Positions 1 to 6,791 of a stretch of 8,650 nucleotides of DNA are shown in pieces; within the stretch, counting starts at the first letter, position 1; each line of letters opens with the position of its first letter. Position numbers and translations under genes: made by a program. The stretch comes from an uncultured Veillonella sp. (GTDB taxonomy: Bacteria; Bacillota; Negativicutes; Veillonellales; Veillonellaceae), in NCBI GenBank assembly GCA_900550455.1, contig URSE01000045.1, forward strand, positions 1-8,650, read 5' to 3'. The notes under the pieces were generated by a model. The model was not told the origin of the DNA, searched no databases, and worked only from the letters and a program-made list of their open reading frames with translations.

Positions 1-199
1 CATCTACGTCCTTCACATAGGATGCATCGTGCCCGATGTGAATGGTAGCCCCTTGGGACCGGAACTTTTCGATAACTGGTGATTCCTTAATATCGGATCC
101 AGAGACTTCATATCCTTTTGCAATCAAAATATTTGCAATGGCCCGCATACCAGAACCGCCAATACCAATCAAGTGAATCTTTTTGATCCCCTCTAACAT
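1..199 (-). CDS. murC: UDP-N-acetylmuramate--L-alanine ligase, N-terminal part (cut by window edge)
   Basis: MurC is the cytoplasmic ATP-dependent ligase that adds L-alanine to UDP-MurNAc, the first peptide step of peptidoglycan precursor synthesis. Only the first 66 codons are present; the reading frame runs open off the left edge. The protein starts MLEGIKKIHLIGIGG and shows the Rossmann-like nucleotide-binding loop GIGGSGM at residues 12-18, followed by the GYEVSGSD segment, both in the usual MurC positions. The ATP-binding and C-terminal domains lie outside the window. The ATG start is supported by AGGAGAG (206-212) six bases upstream. It follows murG after 24 nt on the same strand, so it is very likely in the same operon. 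The loop has Ser-Gly-Met followed by Arg where many MurC proteins have Ala/Ile-Gly-Met followed by Ser/Gly, a mild variation. Identity is quite certain from the motif and the neighbourhood. Confidence 0.93.
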   Translation of the reverse strand, partial: MLEGIKKIHLIGIGGSGMRAIANILIAKGYEVSGSDIKESPVIEKFRSQGATIHIGHDASYVKDVD

Positions 200-223
200 G
201 TTTATCTCTCCTAACTAAGATTA

Positions 224-1336
224 TTATTTTGCAATTTCCAAGGCTAAGTCTGCGATGTCTTTAGCCGCATTTGGTTTACCCAAATCTTTAGCGGCCTGAG
301 CCATCCGTTGACACATATGAGGATTGTTCATAAAGCTTTCAATCTCTTCTATCAAATCATGGGAGGTCAGAGCCTTATCCACAATCATATGAGCCGCTCC
401 TCGTTGCACGAAAATTTGCGCATTGAAGGTTTGATGATCTTCCGCCGCATAAGGATAAGGAATCAAAACAGATGGAATTCCCCTAACCGCCAACTCTGCA
501 AGGCCGATAGCACCAGCTCGGAAAATAGCTAAATCGGCTGCAGCTAAGGCCTTAGGCATATCATGCAAATACGGCAGGATCAGGGACGATTGCCCATACT
601 CTTCCTGACCTTCTTCCATATCCAAGGCTTGAGTTACGGAGTGGTACTCACCAGAACCAGTAAGATGGATCAACTTGATGCCAGGATTATTCTTAAAGTG
701 CTCATGCACTTCAATCATAGCCGTATTAATAGAACGAGCTCCACGGGACCCACCAGAAATGAGCACGGTAAATTGATTATCGGCTAGGTGGAAGAAATCA
801 CGCCCCTCTTGGCGGGTATCAGCCAAGACTTCTGGTCGTACAGGATTACCCGTATATACAACCCGCCTACACTTATGAAAATACTTAGCTGCCTCTTCAT
901 AACCAACAGCCACCACCTTTACCACACGAGATAAGATTTTGTTGGTAACGCCAGCAATAACATTTTGTTCTTGAATGATGGTAGGAATGTTACGTAAGGC
1001 TGCCGCCATCAGTATAGGGCCACATACATAGCCGCCCGTGCCAATAACCACATCTGGCTTAAATTTAGATATGATTTGGTTAGCCTTCCATAAGGATTGA
1101 GCAGTCTTAGCAAGAGTAACCAAGGTGCTTAGGCCCAAATGCCGTTGTAAGCCTTGGGCTGGAATGCTCTCAAAGGGAATCCCCTCCTTGCGGACTAGGG
1201 TCGCTTCAAGACCTGCTTCTGTCCCCACATAAAGAACTTCTGCATCGGTACTTGCCATAATCTGTTTATAAATGGTAATAGCCGGATAAATATGGCCACC
1301 CGTACCACCTCCGGAAATAATAATCCGTTTTTTCAT
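224..1336 (-). CDS. murG: UDP-GlcNAc:undecaprenyl-PP-MurNAc-pentapeptide GlcNAc transferase
   Basis: MurG is a GT-B family, membrane-associated glycosyltransferase on the cytoplasmic face. It transfers GlcNAc from UDP-GlcNAc to lipid I, giving lipid II. The 370-residue length is normal for the family. Visible motifs are the N-terminal glycine loop GGGTGGH (9-15), GTGGYVCGP (99-107), the EQN...TNK segment (123-133), TGNPVR (162-167), GGSRGAR (195-201) at the start of the C-terminal UDP-binding domain, and the RAGA...AEL donor-site segment (273-282). Small deviations are IIQEQN, where many homologues have IHEQN, and FRAGA, where SRAGA or SRSGA is common; both look compatible with function. The ATG lies only 4 nt after the murD stop and its ribosome binding site (AAGGGG, within 1346-1353) is inside the murD coding end, so translation is probably coupled. 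In many dcw clusters ftsW/spoVE sits between murD and murG; here nothing does. Confidence 0.97.
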   Translation of the reverse strand: MKKRIIISGGGTGGHIYPAITIYKQIMASTDAEVLYVGTEAGLEATLVRKEGIPFESIPAQGLQRHLGLSTLVTLAKTAQSLWKANQIISKFKPDVVIGTGGYVCGPILMAAALRNIPTIIQEQNVIAGVTNKILSRVVKVVAVGYEEAAKYFHKCRRVVYTGNPVRPEVLADTRQEGRDFFHLADNQFTVLISGGSRGARSINTAMIEVHEHFKNNPGIKLIHLTGSGEYHSVTQALDMEEGQEEYGQSSLILPYLHDMPKALAAADLAIFRAGAIGLAELAVRGIPSVLIPYPYAAEDHQTFNAQIFVQRGAAHMIVDKALTSHDLIEEIESFMNNPHMCQRMAQAAKDLGKPNAAKDIADLALEIAK

Positions 1337-1340
1337 GATT

Positions 1341-2702
1341 TCATTCCCCTTTTAACCGCAATACTTCTCGTTTGAAATCACAACCACGCTCTTCAAAACA
1401 GGAATACCAATCAAAGCTAGAGCAAGCTGGTGATAGGAGAACAACATCTCCTTTTTGGCCCAGTTCTCGACCTAGATTTACAGCTTGGCCCATAGAGGAT
1501 GCCCGATGAATGGACTCAATCCCTATATCTCGTGCAGCTGCTTCAAATCTGTCCGCCGCCTCACCCATAAGAATGAGCTCCTTCGTATGATCTTTGACCA
1601 CCTTCATAAATTCATTTAAAGGCGTCATCTTATCATGGCCACCCATAAGAAGAATGACCTTCTGATCAAAAGAAGCCAAGGCCTTTTCAACGGAGTCCGT
1701 ATTAGTCGCCTTAGAATCATTGTAATAGGTTATACCATCAATGGTGTCAACCCGTTCTAAACGGTGCTCAACAGCCTTAAAATTAGCAATAGCATCATGG
1801 ATAACATCAGGTCCCACACCCAATGCATAGGTTAAAGCGATAACAGACAAGATATTTTCCACGTTATGAGCCCCTGGAATGGGGATTTGATTTTTGCTGA
1901 TTATAGGTTGCGCATGCCCATCTTTAACGGCATAACAAGTAGTCCCTGCAAAATACGCTCCATCAGTCACCACCTCTTTTTGACTGATGCAAAGTACTTT
2001 GCCAGTAGCTCGGTCCTTCATACCAGCCACAATAGGATCGTCAAGGTTGAGAACTACAAAGTCGCTAGGCCCTTGATTTTTAAAGATATTCTCCTTGGCC
2101 AAACGGTAGCCATCCATAGTCTTATGGCGGGCTAGATGGTCAGGTGTTAGGTTAAGAACAATCGCGCCATGAGCCTTAAAACTATGAATAGATTCCAACT
2201 GGTAACTGGATAATTCCGCCACCAAGACACCATTTTCAGGAACAGCAAAGGCCGCTTCTGATAGGGAGTCACCTATATTCCCCCCCACATACACAGGAAA
2301 GTCAGTCCCCTTCATAACATCCGCTAATAGAGTTGTGGTAGTCGTTTTTCCATTGGTCCCTGTAACTCCCAAAATGGGTGCCTTCGACACTTGGTAGGCC
2401 ACTTCTACTTCGCCAACCACGGGAATTCCTGCTGCTTTTGCGGCTAGGAGAATAGGAATCGTCAAGGGAAGTCCTGGCGATACGACAATCATGTCTATCC
2501 CTTCTAAGAGACTTTCATCTTGTCGGCCTGTAATAATGGATACACCCAAGTCCTTTAGTTTAGCTTCTGTAGTGGGCTCTAAATCGATTGCTTTAAGGTC
2601 ATTAAGAATAACCTGTGCCCCCAATTTTCCTAAGACATGAGCGGCTCCAATACCTGATGTGCCTGCGCCAATCACCAAGATTTTATTTCCTGTATAATTC
2701 AT
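1341..2702 (-). CDS. murD: UDP-N-acetylmuramoyl-L-alanine--D-glutamate ligase
   Basis: MurD is the cytoplasmic ligase that adds D-glutamate to UDP-MurNAc-L-Ala using ATP. The 453-residue length is typical. Three domains can be followed. The N-terminal Rossmann-like domain has GAGTSGIGAA (12-21) and SPGLP (75-79). The central ATPase domain has the P-loop TGTNGKT (114-120), AELSSYQLE (162-170), a TPDHL segment near 186-190 and LAKENIF, whose Lys203 is at the position of the carbamylated lysine of Mur ligases. The C-terminal domain has YNDSKATN, GGHDK and LSPACSSFDW near the end. The ATG at 2702 is the only reasonable start; AGGTG lies 4 nt upstream and AAAGG 10-11 nt upstream. It is separated from mraY by a 119-nt spacer, the longest in the cluster, and is followed almost immediately by murG. 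Confidence 0.97.
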   Translation of the reverse strand: MNYTGNKILVIGAGTSGIGAAHVLGKLGAQVILNDLKAIDLEPTTEAKLKDLGVSIITGRQDESLLEGIDMIVVSPGLPLTIPILLAAKAAGIPVVGEVEVAYQVSKAPILGVTGTNGKTTTTTLLADVMKGTDFPVYVGGNIGDSLSEAAFAVPENGVLVAELSSYQLESIHSFKAHGAIVLNLTPDHLARHKTMDGYRLAKENIFKNQGPSDFVVLNLDDPIVAGMKDRATGKVLCISQKEVVTDGAYFAGTTCYAVKDGHAQPIISKNQIPIPGAHNVENILSVIALTYALGVGPDVIHDAIANFKAVEHRLERVDTIDGITYYNDSKATNTDSVEKALASFDQKVILLMGGHDKMTPLNEFMKVVKDHTKELILMGEAADRFEAAARDIGIESIHRASSMGQAVNLGRELGQKGDVVLLSPACSSFDWYSCFEERGCDFKREVLRLKGE

Positions 2703-2708
2703 ACAACA

Positions 2709-2721
2709 CCTAACCTTTAGG
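2709..2721 (-). promoter_or_regulatory. Small hairpin over murD ribosome binding site
   Basis: On the minus strand CCTAA pairs perfectly with TTAGG across an AGG triloop. The 3' arm contains the AGG of the AGGTG that precedes the murD ATG by 4 nt, and the loop contains the alternative AAAGG. A structure here could lower murD initiation, but a 5-bp stem is weak and may be chance. Confidence 0.3.
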
Positions 2722-2745
2722 AGGATATAAAACCCTCATTTATAC

Positions 2746-2777
2746 TTTACAGACCAATTATTTCGTTTACAGACCAA
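2746..2777 (-). repeat. Two 12-bp direct repeats, 20-bp period
   Basis: The minus-strand sequence TTGGTCTGTAAA occurs at 2766-2777 and again at 2746-2757, identical at all 12 positions and separated by 8 nt. The 20-bp start-to-start distance is close to two helical turns, which would place both copies on one face of the DNA, as in binding sites for a dimeric or cooperative regulator. The regulator is unknown. A chance duplication or a small tandem duplication remnant is possible. Confidence 0.8.
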
Positions 2778-2821
2778 GCTATATCTTTCTTCCACTCAAG
2801 GGAGGAAACCATTTCTTTTCA

Positions 2822-3799
2822 TTATAGCACTGCCAGTAGAAGTCCAACAATTGCCAATATAGCTCCACACAGCCAAAAACGACCAACAACAGTTGTTTCT
2901 TTCCAACCAGATAATTCGAAGTGATGGTGAATTGGAGACATTTTAAACACCCGTACACCGCGGGTTTTAAAAGAAATAACCTGTATGATAACGGACAGAG
3001 CTTCCATAACAAAAATGCCACCGATGACTACCAAGAGGAGCTCTGCTTTTAAGATAATCGCCATGCCCGCAAAGGCTGCTCCCAAAGCCAAAGAACCTGT
3101 ATCGCCCATGAAAACCTTTGCAGGATGAATGTTAAAGAACAAGAATCCCAAACAAACAGCGCAGATAAGAGCCGCAAAGAAGGTAATGGTGAAATTACCC
3201 ATGATGATACCCAAAACCGCAAAAGCGACTGCTGCAATAGCAGATGTACCTGCTGCCAACCCGTCCAAGCCATCGGTCAAGTTAACCGCATTGGAAGAAC
3301 CAACGATGATAAGGAAGGCCAAGACATAGTAGAACCAGCCTAGGTTAATATCGACGTCAACTACTGGAATCCACAGACTTGTTGGAATCATGAGATAGTG
3401 ATCCATAATGTAGAGAAAAATGGCTGCTAAGATGAATTGACCCAGGAGCTTTTGCTTGGCAGTAAGGCCTAAGTTACGTTTTTTAGCAGCCTTCACAAAA
3501 TCATCAAAGAAGCCCAAAAGGCCATGACCCAAAGTAAGAATCAGAAGAGCAAAGGTTGTAGGGTTCCATTTACCAAATACCAGCGTCCCCAAGAGGAGGG
3601 CTAGGAGCATGAAAACACCACCCATAGTTGGCGTGCCAGCCTTAGCTTGATGCCCTTGAGGTCCTTCTTCCCTGATAGCTTGTTGAGCGTGCAATGATGC
3701 AAGGCCTCGAATCCCAAATTTTCCAAAAACCAGGGTAATGATCAGGGTCATCACAAAGGGGATAATCAAGTGTATAAATAAATGTGACAACATATCCAT
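2822..3799 (-). CDS. mraY: Phospho-N-acetylmuramoyl-pentapeptide transferase
   Basis: MraY is the integral inner-membrane enzyme that transfers phospho-MurNAc-pentapeptide from UDP to undecaprenyl phosphate, making lipid I. The 325 residues are hydrophobic throughout, compatible with the ten membrane segments of the family. Catalytic motifs are all visible: FFDDF with the Asp pair at 99-100, NLTDGLDGLA (173-182), FNIHPAKVFMGDTGS with GDTGSLALG at 232-240, and the C-terminal HHHFE (291-295) in the MSPIHHHFE loop. The substrate-loop segment GTPTMGG (55-61) is also present. The ATG at 3799 is preceded by GGGAG with an 8-nt gap, which favours it over the second in-frame ATG two codons later. It follows murF after 18 nt, in the common dcw order. 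Confidence 0.98.
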   Translation of the reverse strand: MDMLSHLFIHLIIPFVMTLIITLVFGKFGIRGLASLHAQQAIREEGPQGHQAKAGTPTMGGVFMLLALLLGTLVFGKWNPTTFALLILTLGHGLLGFFDDFVKAAKKRNLGLTAKQKLLGQFILAAIFLYIMDHYLMIPTSLWIPVVDVDINLGWFYYVLAFLIIVGSSNAVNLTDGLDGLAAGTSAIAAVAFAVLGIIMGNFTITFFAALICAVCLGFLFFNIHPAKVFMGDTGSLALGAAFAGMAIILKAELLLVVIGGIFVMEALSVIIQVISFKTRGVRVFKMSPIHHHFELSGWKETTVVGRFWLCGAILAIVGLLLAVL

Positions 3800-3817
3800 T
3801 AGTAAAACTCCCTTATT

Positions 3818-5191
3818 CTAATTCCGCTTAGACTCTTCTTGTTCCTTTAATTCTTCTACGACCCGTTCCATACGAAGGCCGCGAGACGCTTTTACGAGAA
3901 CTACGTCCCCTTCCTCATGGTCCGCCTCATAAAGGTTAGCCATTTCTAGGTGACTTTTACAAGCTTGTACATGAATTCCTCCCTTTCGGGCTTCATCACC
4001 AATAAACTTGGCAGCTTCTCCGAATGTGTAAAGTACATCATAACCTTCAGTAACTAAGAGACGACCAATTTGTCGATGACCTTCTTCTGTGAAGTCTCCT
4101 AATTCCAACATATCACCCAACATGGCAACCTTTCTTTTACCTTGAAGTTGGCCCAAGGCCTTAATGGATTCAGCCATAGACGATGGATTGGCATTATAGG
4201 TATCGTTAAGGACTACAAAGTCCTTAAAAGCAACGATTTCTTGGCGAAGTGGTGTGCCAGTAAAAACTTCTAGCCCTTTTTTTATCTTTGCTGCACTGAG
4301 ACCACAAGTCCTCCCTACTGCAATAGCAGCCAAGGCATCCAAAACATTATGTTCCCCAATCATTGGCAAAAAGACATCAAAGACATCGTCATAGCATTTA
4401 CAAGTGAATTTAATGCCATCCTTCTTATAGGTCAAGTTAGAGGCCTTAAGGGTAGCATTATTTTGAATCCCATAGGTCATAGTCTTGCCCTTAGCGATGT
4501 TAGCCATTTCTGCTACATAGTGGTCATCAGCATTCAATATAGCAATAGAGTCCTCATCCAAGCAAGCAATGAGTTCCCCTTTGGCCTGTGCGATTTTTTC
4601 TTGAGACCCTAAGAGCTCAATATGTGAGGTCCCTACATTAGTAATAACACCTACCGTTGGCTCTGCAATAAGGGCCAACTCTTCAATTTGTCCTAAGCCC
4701 CGCATCCCCATTTCAACGACACAGGCTTGATGGTCTTCGGTAAGACCTAAGAGGGTTTTAGGAAGACCAATTTCATTGTTGAAGTTTTTCTCCGTTTTCA
4801 AAACTTTGAATTGAGTAGCTAAAACTGCAGCTACCATTTCTTTAGTTGTTGTTTTACCGGATGAACCAGTAATTGCAATGACAGGAATGGAAAAACGTCG
4901 ACGATGGGAGCGAGCCAAATCTTGATAAGCCTTGAGCGTATTAGGAACCTCGATACAAGGAAAACCTTCTAAAGTTCGCCCTAGGTCTACAATAGCCCCA
5001 GCCGCACCCATTTCTTGCGCCTTAGCCAGAAAATTATGGCCATCAAAGTTGTCCCCCTTAAGGGCTACAAAAAGGCACCCCTCTTTAATTGTGCGCGTAT
5101 CTGTAGAGACATCAGCAAAACTAATGGTTTCTGTTCCTTTGTAGATACCATTTGTTGCTGTTACAACCTCTGCCAAGGTGAATTGTGCCAT
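3818..5191 (-). CDS. murF: UDP-MurNAc-tripeptide--D-alanyl-D-alanine ligase
   Basis: MurF is the cytoplasmic ATP-dependent ligase that adds the D-Ala-D-Ala dipeptide to the UDP-MurNAc-tripeptide, the last soluble step. I place the start at the ATG at 5191 (MAQFTLAEVV), giving 457 residues: GAGGAGG (5200-5206) lies 8 nt upstream. A longer in-frame reading from a TTG at 5224 would add 11 residues that include this ribosome binding site, so it is unlikely. Motifs in the 457-residue numbering are STDTR near 29-33 in the UDP-binding N-terminal domain, the ATP loop TGSSGKTT (108-115), NNEIGLP shortly after, VVEMGMRGLGQI, TNVGTSHIE, the DTYNANPSS motif and the AMLGDMLELG motif at the start of the C-terminal domain. 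It is 44 nt downstream of murE and 18 nt upstream of mraY. Confidence 0.96.
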   Translation of the reverse strand: MAQFTLAEVVTATNGIYKGTETISFADVSTDTRTIKEGCLFVALKGDNFDGHNFLAKAQEMGAAGAIVDLGRTLEGFPCIEVPNTLKAYQDLARSHRRRFSIPVIAITGSSGKTTTKEMVAAVLATQFKVLKTEKNFNNEIGLPKTLLGLTEDHQACVVEMGMRGLGQIEELALIAEPTVGVITNVGTSHIELLGSQEKIAQAKGELIACLDEDSIAILNADDHYVAEMANIAKGKTMTYGIQNNATLKASNLTYKKDGIKFTCKCYDDVFDVFLPMIGEHNVLDALAAIAVGRTCGLSAAKIKKGLEVFTGTPLRQEIVAFKDFVVLNDTYNANPSSMAESIKALGQLQGKRKVAMLGDMLELGDFTEEGHRQIGRLLVTEGYDVLYTFGEAAKFIGDEARKGGIHVQACKSHLEMANLYEADHEEGDVVLVKASRGLRMERVVEELKEQEESKRN

Positions 5192-5199
5192 ATGAGCCG

Positions 5200-5206
5200 C
5201 CTCCTC
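5200..5206 (-). promoter_or_regulatory. Ribosome binding site that decides the murF start
   Basis: Minus-strand GAGGAGG lies 8 nt before the ATG at 5191. It would fall inside the coding sequence if the upstream TTG at 5224 were used, so it supports the shorter murF. Confidence 0.85.
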
Positions 5207-5235
5207 GTTTCTATACAAGGCCAAACAAGCGTCCC

Positions 5236-6723
5236 CTACTTAAGGGAACGCAAAGCTTGGCGAGCCACTTCACGATCGTCGAAGTGGATAGTCTTATCCT
5301 TTAAAATTTGATACGTTTCATGCCCTTTACCGGCAATGATAACCACATCCCCCGCTTGTGCTTCTTTAATTGCCTCATGGATAGCTTCCGACCGATCTAC
5401 AATCACTTGGTAGCTGGTCCCCTCTCGCAAGGCTTCTTTTACACCTGCTGCTACATCCGCCACAATCTTGACAGGGTCTTCCGTCCGCGGATTATCGGAA
5501 GTTACAAAGATCCGGTCTCCATATTGGGCTGCAAACCGCCCCATAATTGGCCGCTTAGTGGCGTCTCGGTCACCACCGCAACCAAAGACTACAATAATTC
5601 GATCTTTCGTAATTGCCTTAGCTGTTTTAAGGATATTTTCCAAGCCATCTGGCGTATGGGCATAGTCTACCACAACGGCAAAATCTTGCCCTTCATCAAC
5701 CAATTCAAAGCGACCTGGAACCGCTGTAAAGGTGGTTAATGCCTTATCAATTGCTTCCATAGACAATCCTTCTTGTAGGCAGGCCCCAATAGCAGCTAGG
5801 GTATTGTATACATTAAAGAGGCCTGTTGTATTCATCTTCACAGGGTAAGAGGACCCATTATACTCGACGGTATAGGCAGAGGACTTGGATGTCATGGTCA
5901 CATCATGGGCATTGAGGGTCCCCTTCTTCTGTGTAGAGTAGGTAATAACAGGTACCTTAGTAAGGTCCATAATCCGTTGCCCATAAGGATCATCGATATT
6001 AATAACAGCTCCCTTAGGGGACTTATGAGGACTTCCTTGGGTCAAGCCTGTAAATAGCTTGCACTTAGCAGCTAAATAATTCTCAAAGGTTTTGTGAAAA
6101 TCCAAATGGTCTTGGGTCAAATTAGTAAATACCGCTGTATCGTATTCAACACCTGCCACCCGCCCTAGGGCTAAAGCGTGAGAGGATACTTCCATAATGC
6201 AGTGAGACACACCTGCATCCACCATCTTTTGCAAGATGTGTTGTAAGTCAACCACATCAGGTGTGGTGTTATGGATAGGAAAAGTTTGATCTCCAATAAC
6301 GATATGAACCGTACCTATAATCCCTACCTTGTGGCCTTGTTCCCGTAACATATGGGCAATCATATGGGTCGTCGTAGTCTTACCATTAGTACCTGTAACC
6401 CCAATCATGCGCATCTTACCAGCAGGATAATCAAAGAAGAATGGTACTAGCGTCATCATAGCTTGTCGTGTATCACTAACCTTGATGATGGTGACCGAAC
6501 CAGATACAGACACATCCTTGGATACTAAAAGGGCCGCCGCTCCAGCATCTACTGCTTTTTGAACAAAATCATGGCCATCTACGGTCGCCCCATCCAAGGC
6601 AATAAACAGGGTGCCTGATGCTACTTTACGAGAGTCAGCCGTAATATCGAGGATTTCTTTTTTATTAGGCCCTGTGACAGAGGCGTCATTCAAAAGGGCT
6701 AGTAAGGCTTCTAAATTCTTCAC
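5236..6723 (-). CDS. murE: UDP-MurNAc-L-Ala-D-Glu--meso-2,6-diaminopimelate ligase
   Basis: MurE adds the third residue of the stem peptide in the cytoplasm. I place the start at a GTG at 6723 (protein begins with fMet-KNLEALLALL), giving 495 residues, because AGGAG (6732-6736) lies 8 nt upstream. A longer in-frame reading from a TTG at 6786 would run through a hairpin and this ribosome binding site. In the 495-residue numbering the ATP loop TGTNGKT is at 110-116, MEVSSHAL follows at about 178-185, and the AAK motif puts the probable carbamylated lysine at 220. VVDYAHTPDGLEN is at about 351-363, DNPR is at 410-413 and GKGHE at 465-469. DNPR is the family signature for meso-DAP rather than lysine (DDPR-like or other) specificity, so the cell wall is probably DAP-type. 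It is 68 nt downstream of ftsL, at the place where many clusters carry ftsI/spoVD. Confidence 0.96.
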   Translation of the reverse strand: MKNLEALLALLNDASVTGPNKKEILDITADSRKVASGTLFIALDGATVDGHDFVQKAVDAGAAALLVSKDVSVSGSVTIIKVSDTRQAMMTLVPFFFDYPAGKMRMIGVTGTNGKTTTTHMIAHMLREQGHKVGIIGTVHIVIGDQTFPIHNTTPDVVDLQHILQKMVDAGVSHCIMEVSSHALALGRVAGVEYDTAVFTNLTQDHLDFHKTFENYLAAKCKLFTGLTQGSPHKSPKGAVINIDDPYGQRIMDLTKVPVITYSTQKKGTLNAHDVTMTSKSSAYTVEYNGSSYPVKMNTTGLFNVYNTLAAIGACLQEGLSMEAIDKALTTFTAVPGRFELVDEGQDFAVVVDYAHTPDGLENILKTAKAITKDRIIVVFGCGGDRDATKRPIMGRFAAQYGDRIFVTSDNPRTEDPVKIVADVAAGVKEALREGTSYQVIVDRSEAIHEAIKEAQAGDVVIIAGKGHETYQILKDKTIHFDDREVARQALRSLK

Positions 6724-6731
6724 GAGATTCA

Positions 6732-6736
6732 CTCCT
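6732..6736 (-). promoter_or_regulatory. Ribosome binding site that decides the murE start
   Basis: Minus-strand AGGAG (within TATAGGAGTG) is 8 nt before the GTG at 6723. No similarly placed site precedes the in-frame TTG at 6786 or the internal ATGs at 6759 and 6744, so GTG is the likely start. Confidence 0.8.
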
Positions 6737-6747
6737 ATATACATAAG

Positions 6748-6773
6748 AGAAGCAGCCATTTCAGGCTGCTCCT
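6748..6773 (-). promoter_or_regulatory. Hairpin in the ftsL-murE spacer
   Basis: On the minus strand AGCAGCC pairs perfectly with GGCTGCT around the loop TGAAAT (core 6751-6770). Three further pairs, one of them G-T, extend the stem to 10. The following bases (TCTCTTATG) have only a weak U-rich run, so it is not a convincing intrinsic terminator. It sits between the ftsL stop and the murE ribosome binding site and could act as an RNA processing or stability element, or a leaky attenuator. The inverted repeat is directly visible; the function is inference. Confidence 0.55.
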
Positions 6774-6791
6774 TCCCAGTCAACAATCACA

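Larger units (their letters stand above)
2703..2821 (-). promoter_or_regulatory. 119-nt mraY-murD spacer, possible regulatory region
   Basis: This is the longest internal gap in the operon. Read on the minus strand it is AT-rich and holds two exact copies of TTGGTCTGTAAA whose starts are 20 bp apart, then a TATAAA-like hexamer, a weak GAGGG...TCCTC inverted pair, and a small CCTAA-AGG-TTAGG hairpin over the murD ribosome binding site. I found no well-spaced -35/-10 pair and no U-rich terminator, so a promoter role is only a possibility. No remnant of a coding gene is visible. Confidence 0.35.

Noticed and set aside
2746..2777. WalR (YycF) box in the mraY-murD spacer
   Set aside because: The TGTAAA half-sites match, but they are 20 bp apart rather than the 11 bp (N5 spacer) of the known WalR consensus, and no second half-site occurs at 11 bp from either copy.
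2740..2790. Internal promoter for murD using the TATAAA at the end of the repeat region
   Set aside because: No acceptable -35 lies 16-18 nt upstream of it; the TTGGTC copies are 7 and 27 nt away, so spacing does not fit.
2779..3021. 80-codon minus-strand open frame overlapping the mraY end
   Set aside because: It is out of frame with the conserved mraY C-terminal motifs and lacks a start signal; the cysteine/leucine-rich product looks like a frame shadow of a membrane gene.
5308..5739. 143-codon open frame on the plus strand
   Set aside because: It lies wholly antisense to murE's conserved C-terminal half, has no ribosome binding site and resembles no family; it is a shadow of murE codon structure.
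6748..6773. Intrinsic terminator after ftsL
   Set aside because: The stem is good but the following bases are TCTCTTATG, without a proper U-tract, and the next gene continues on the same strand within 30 nt.
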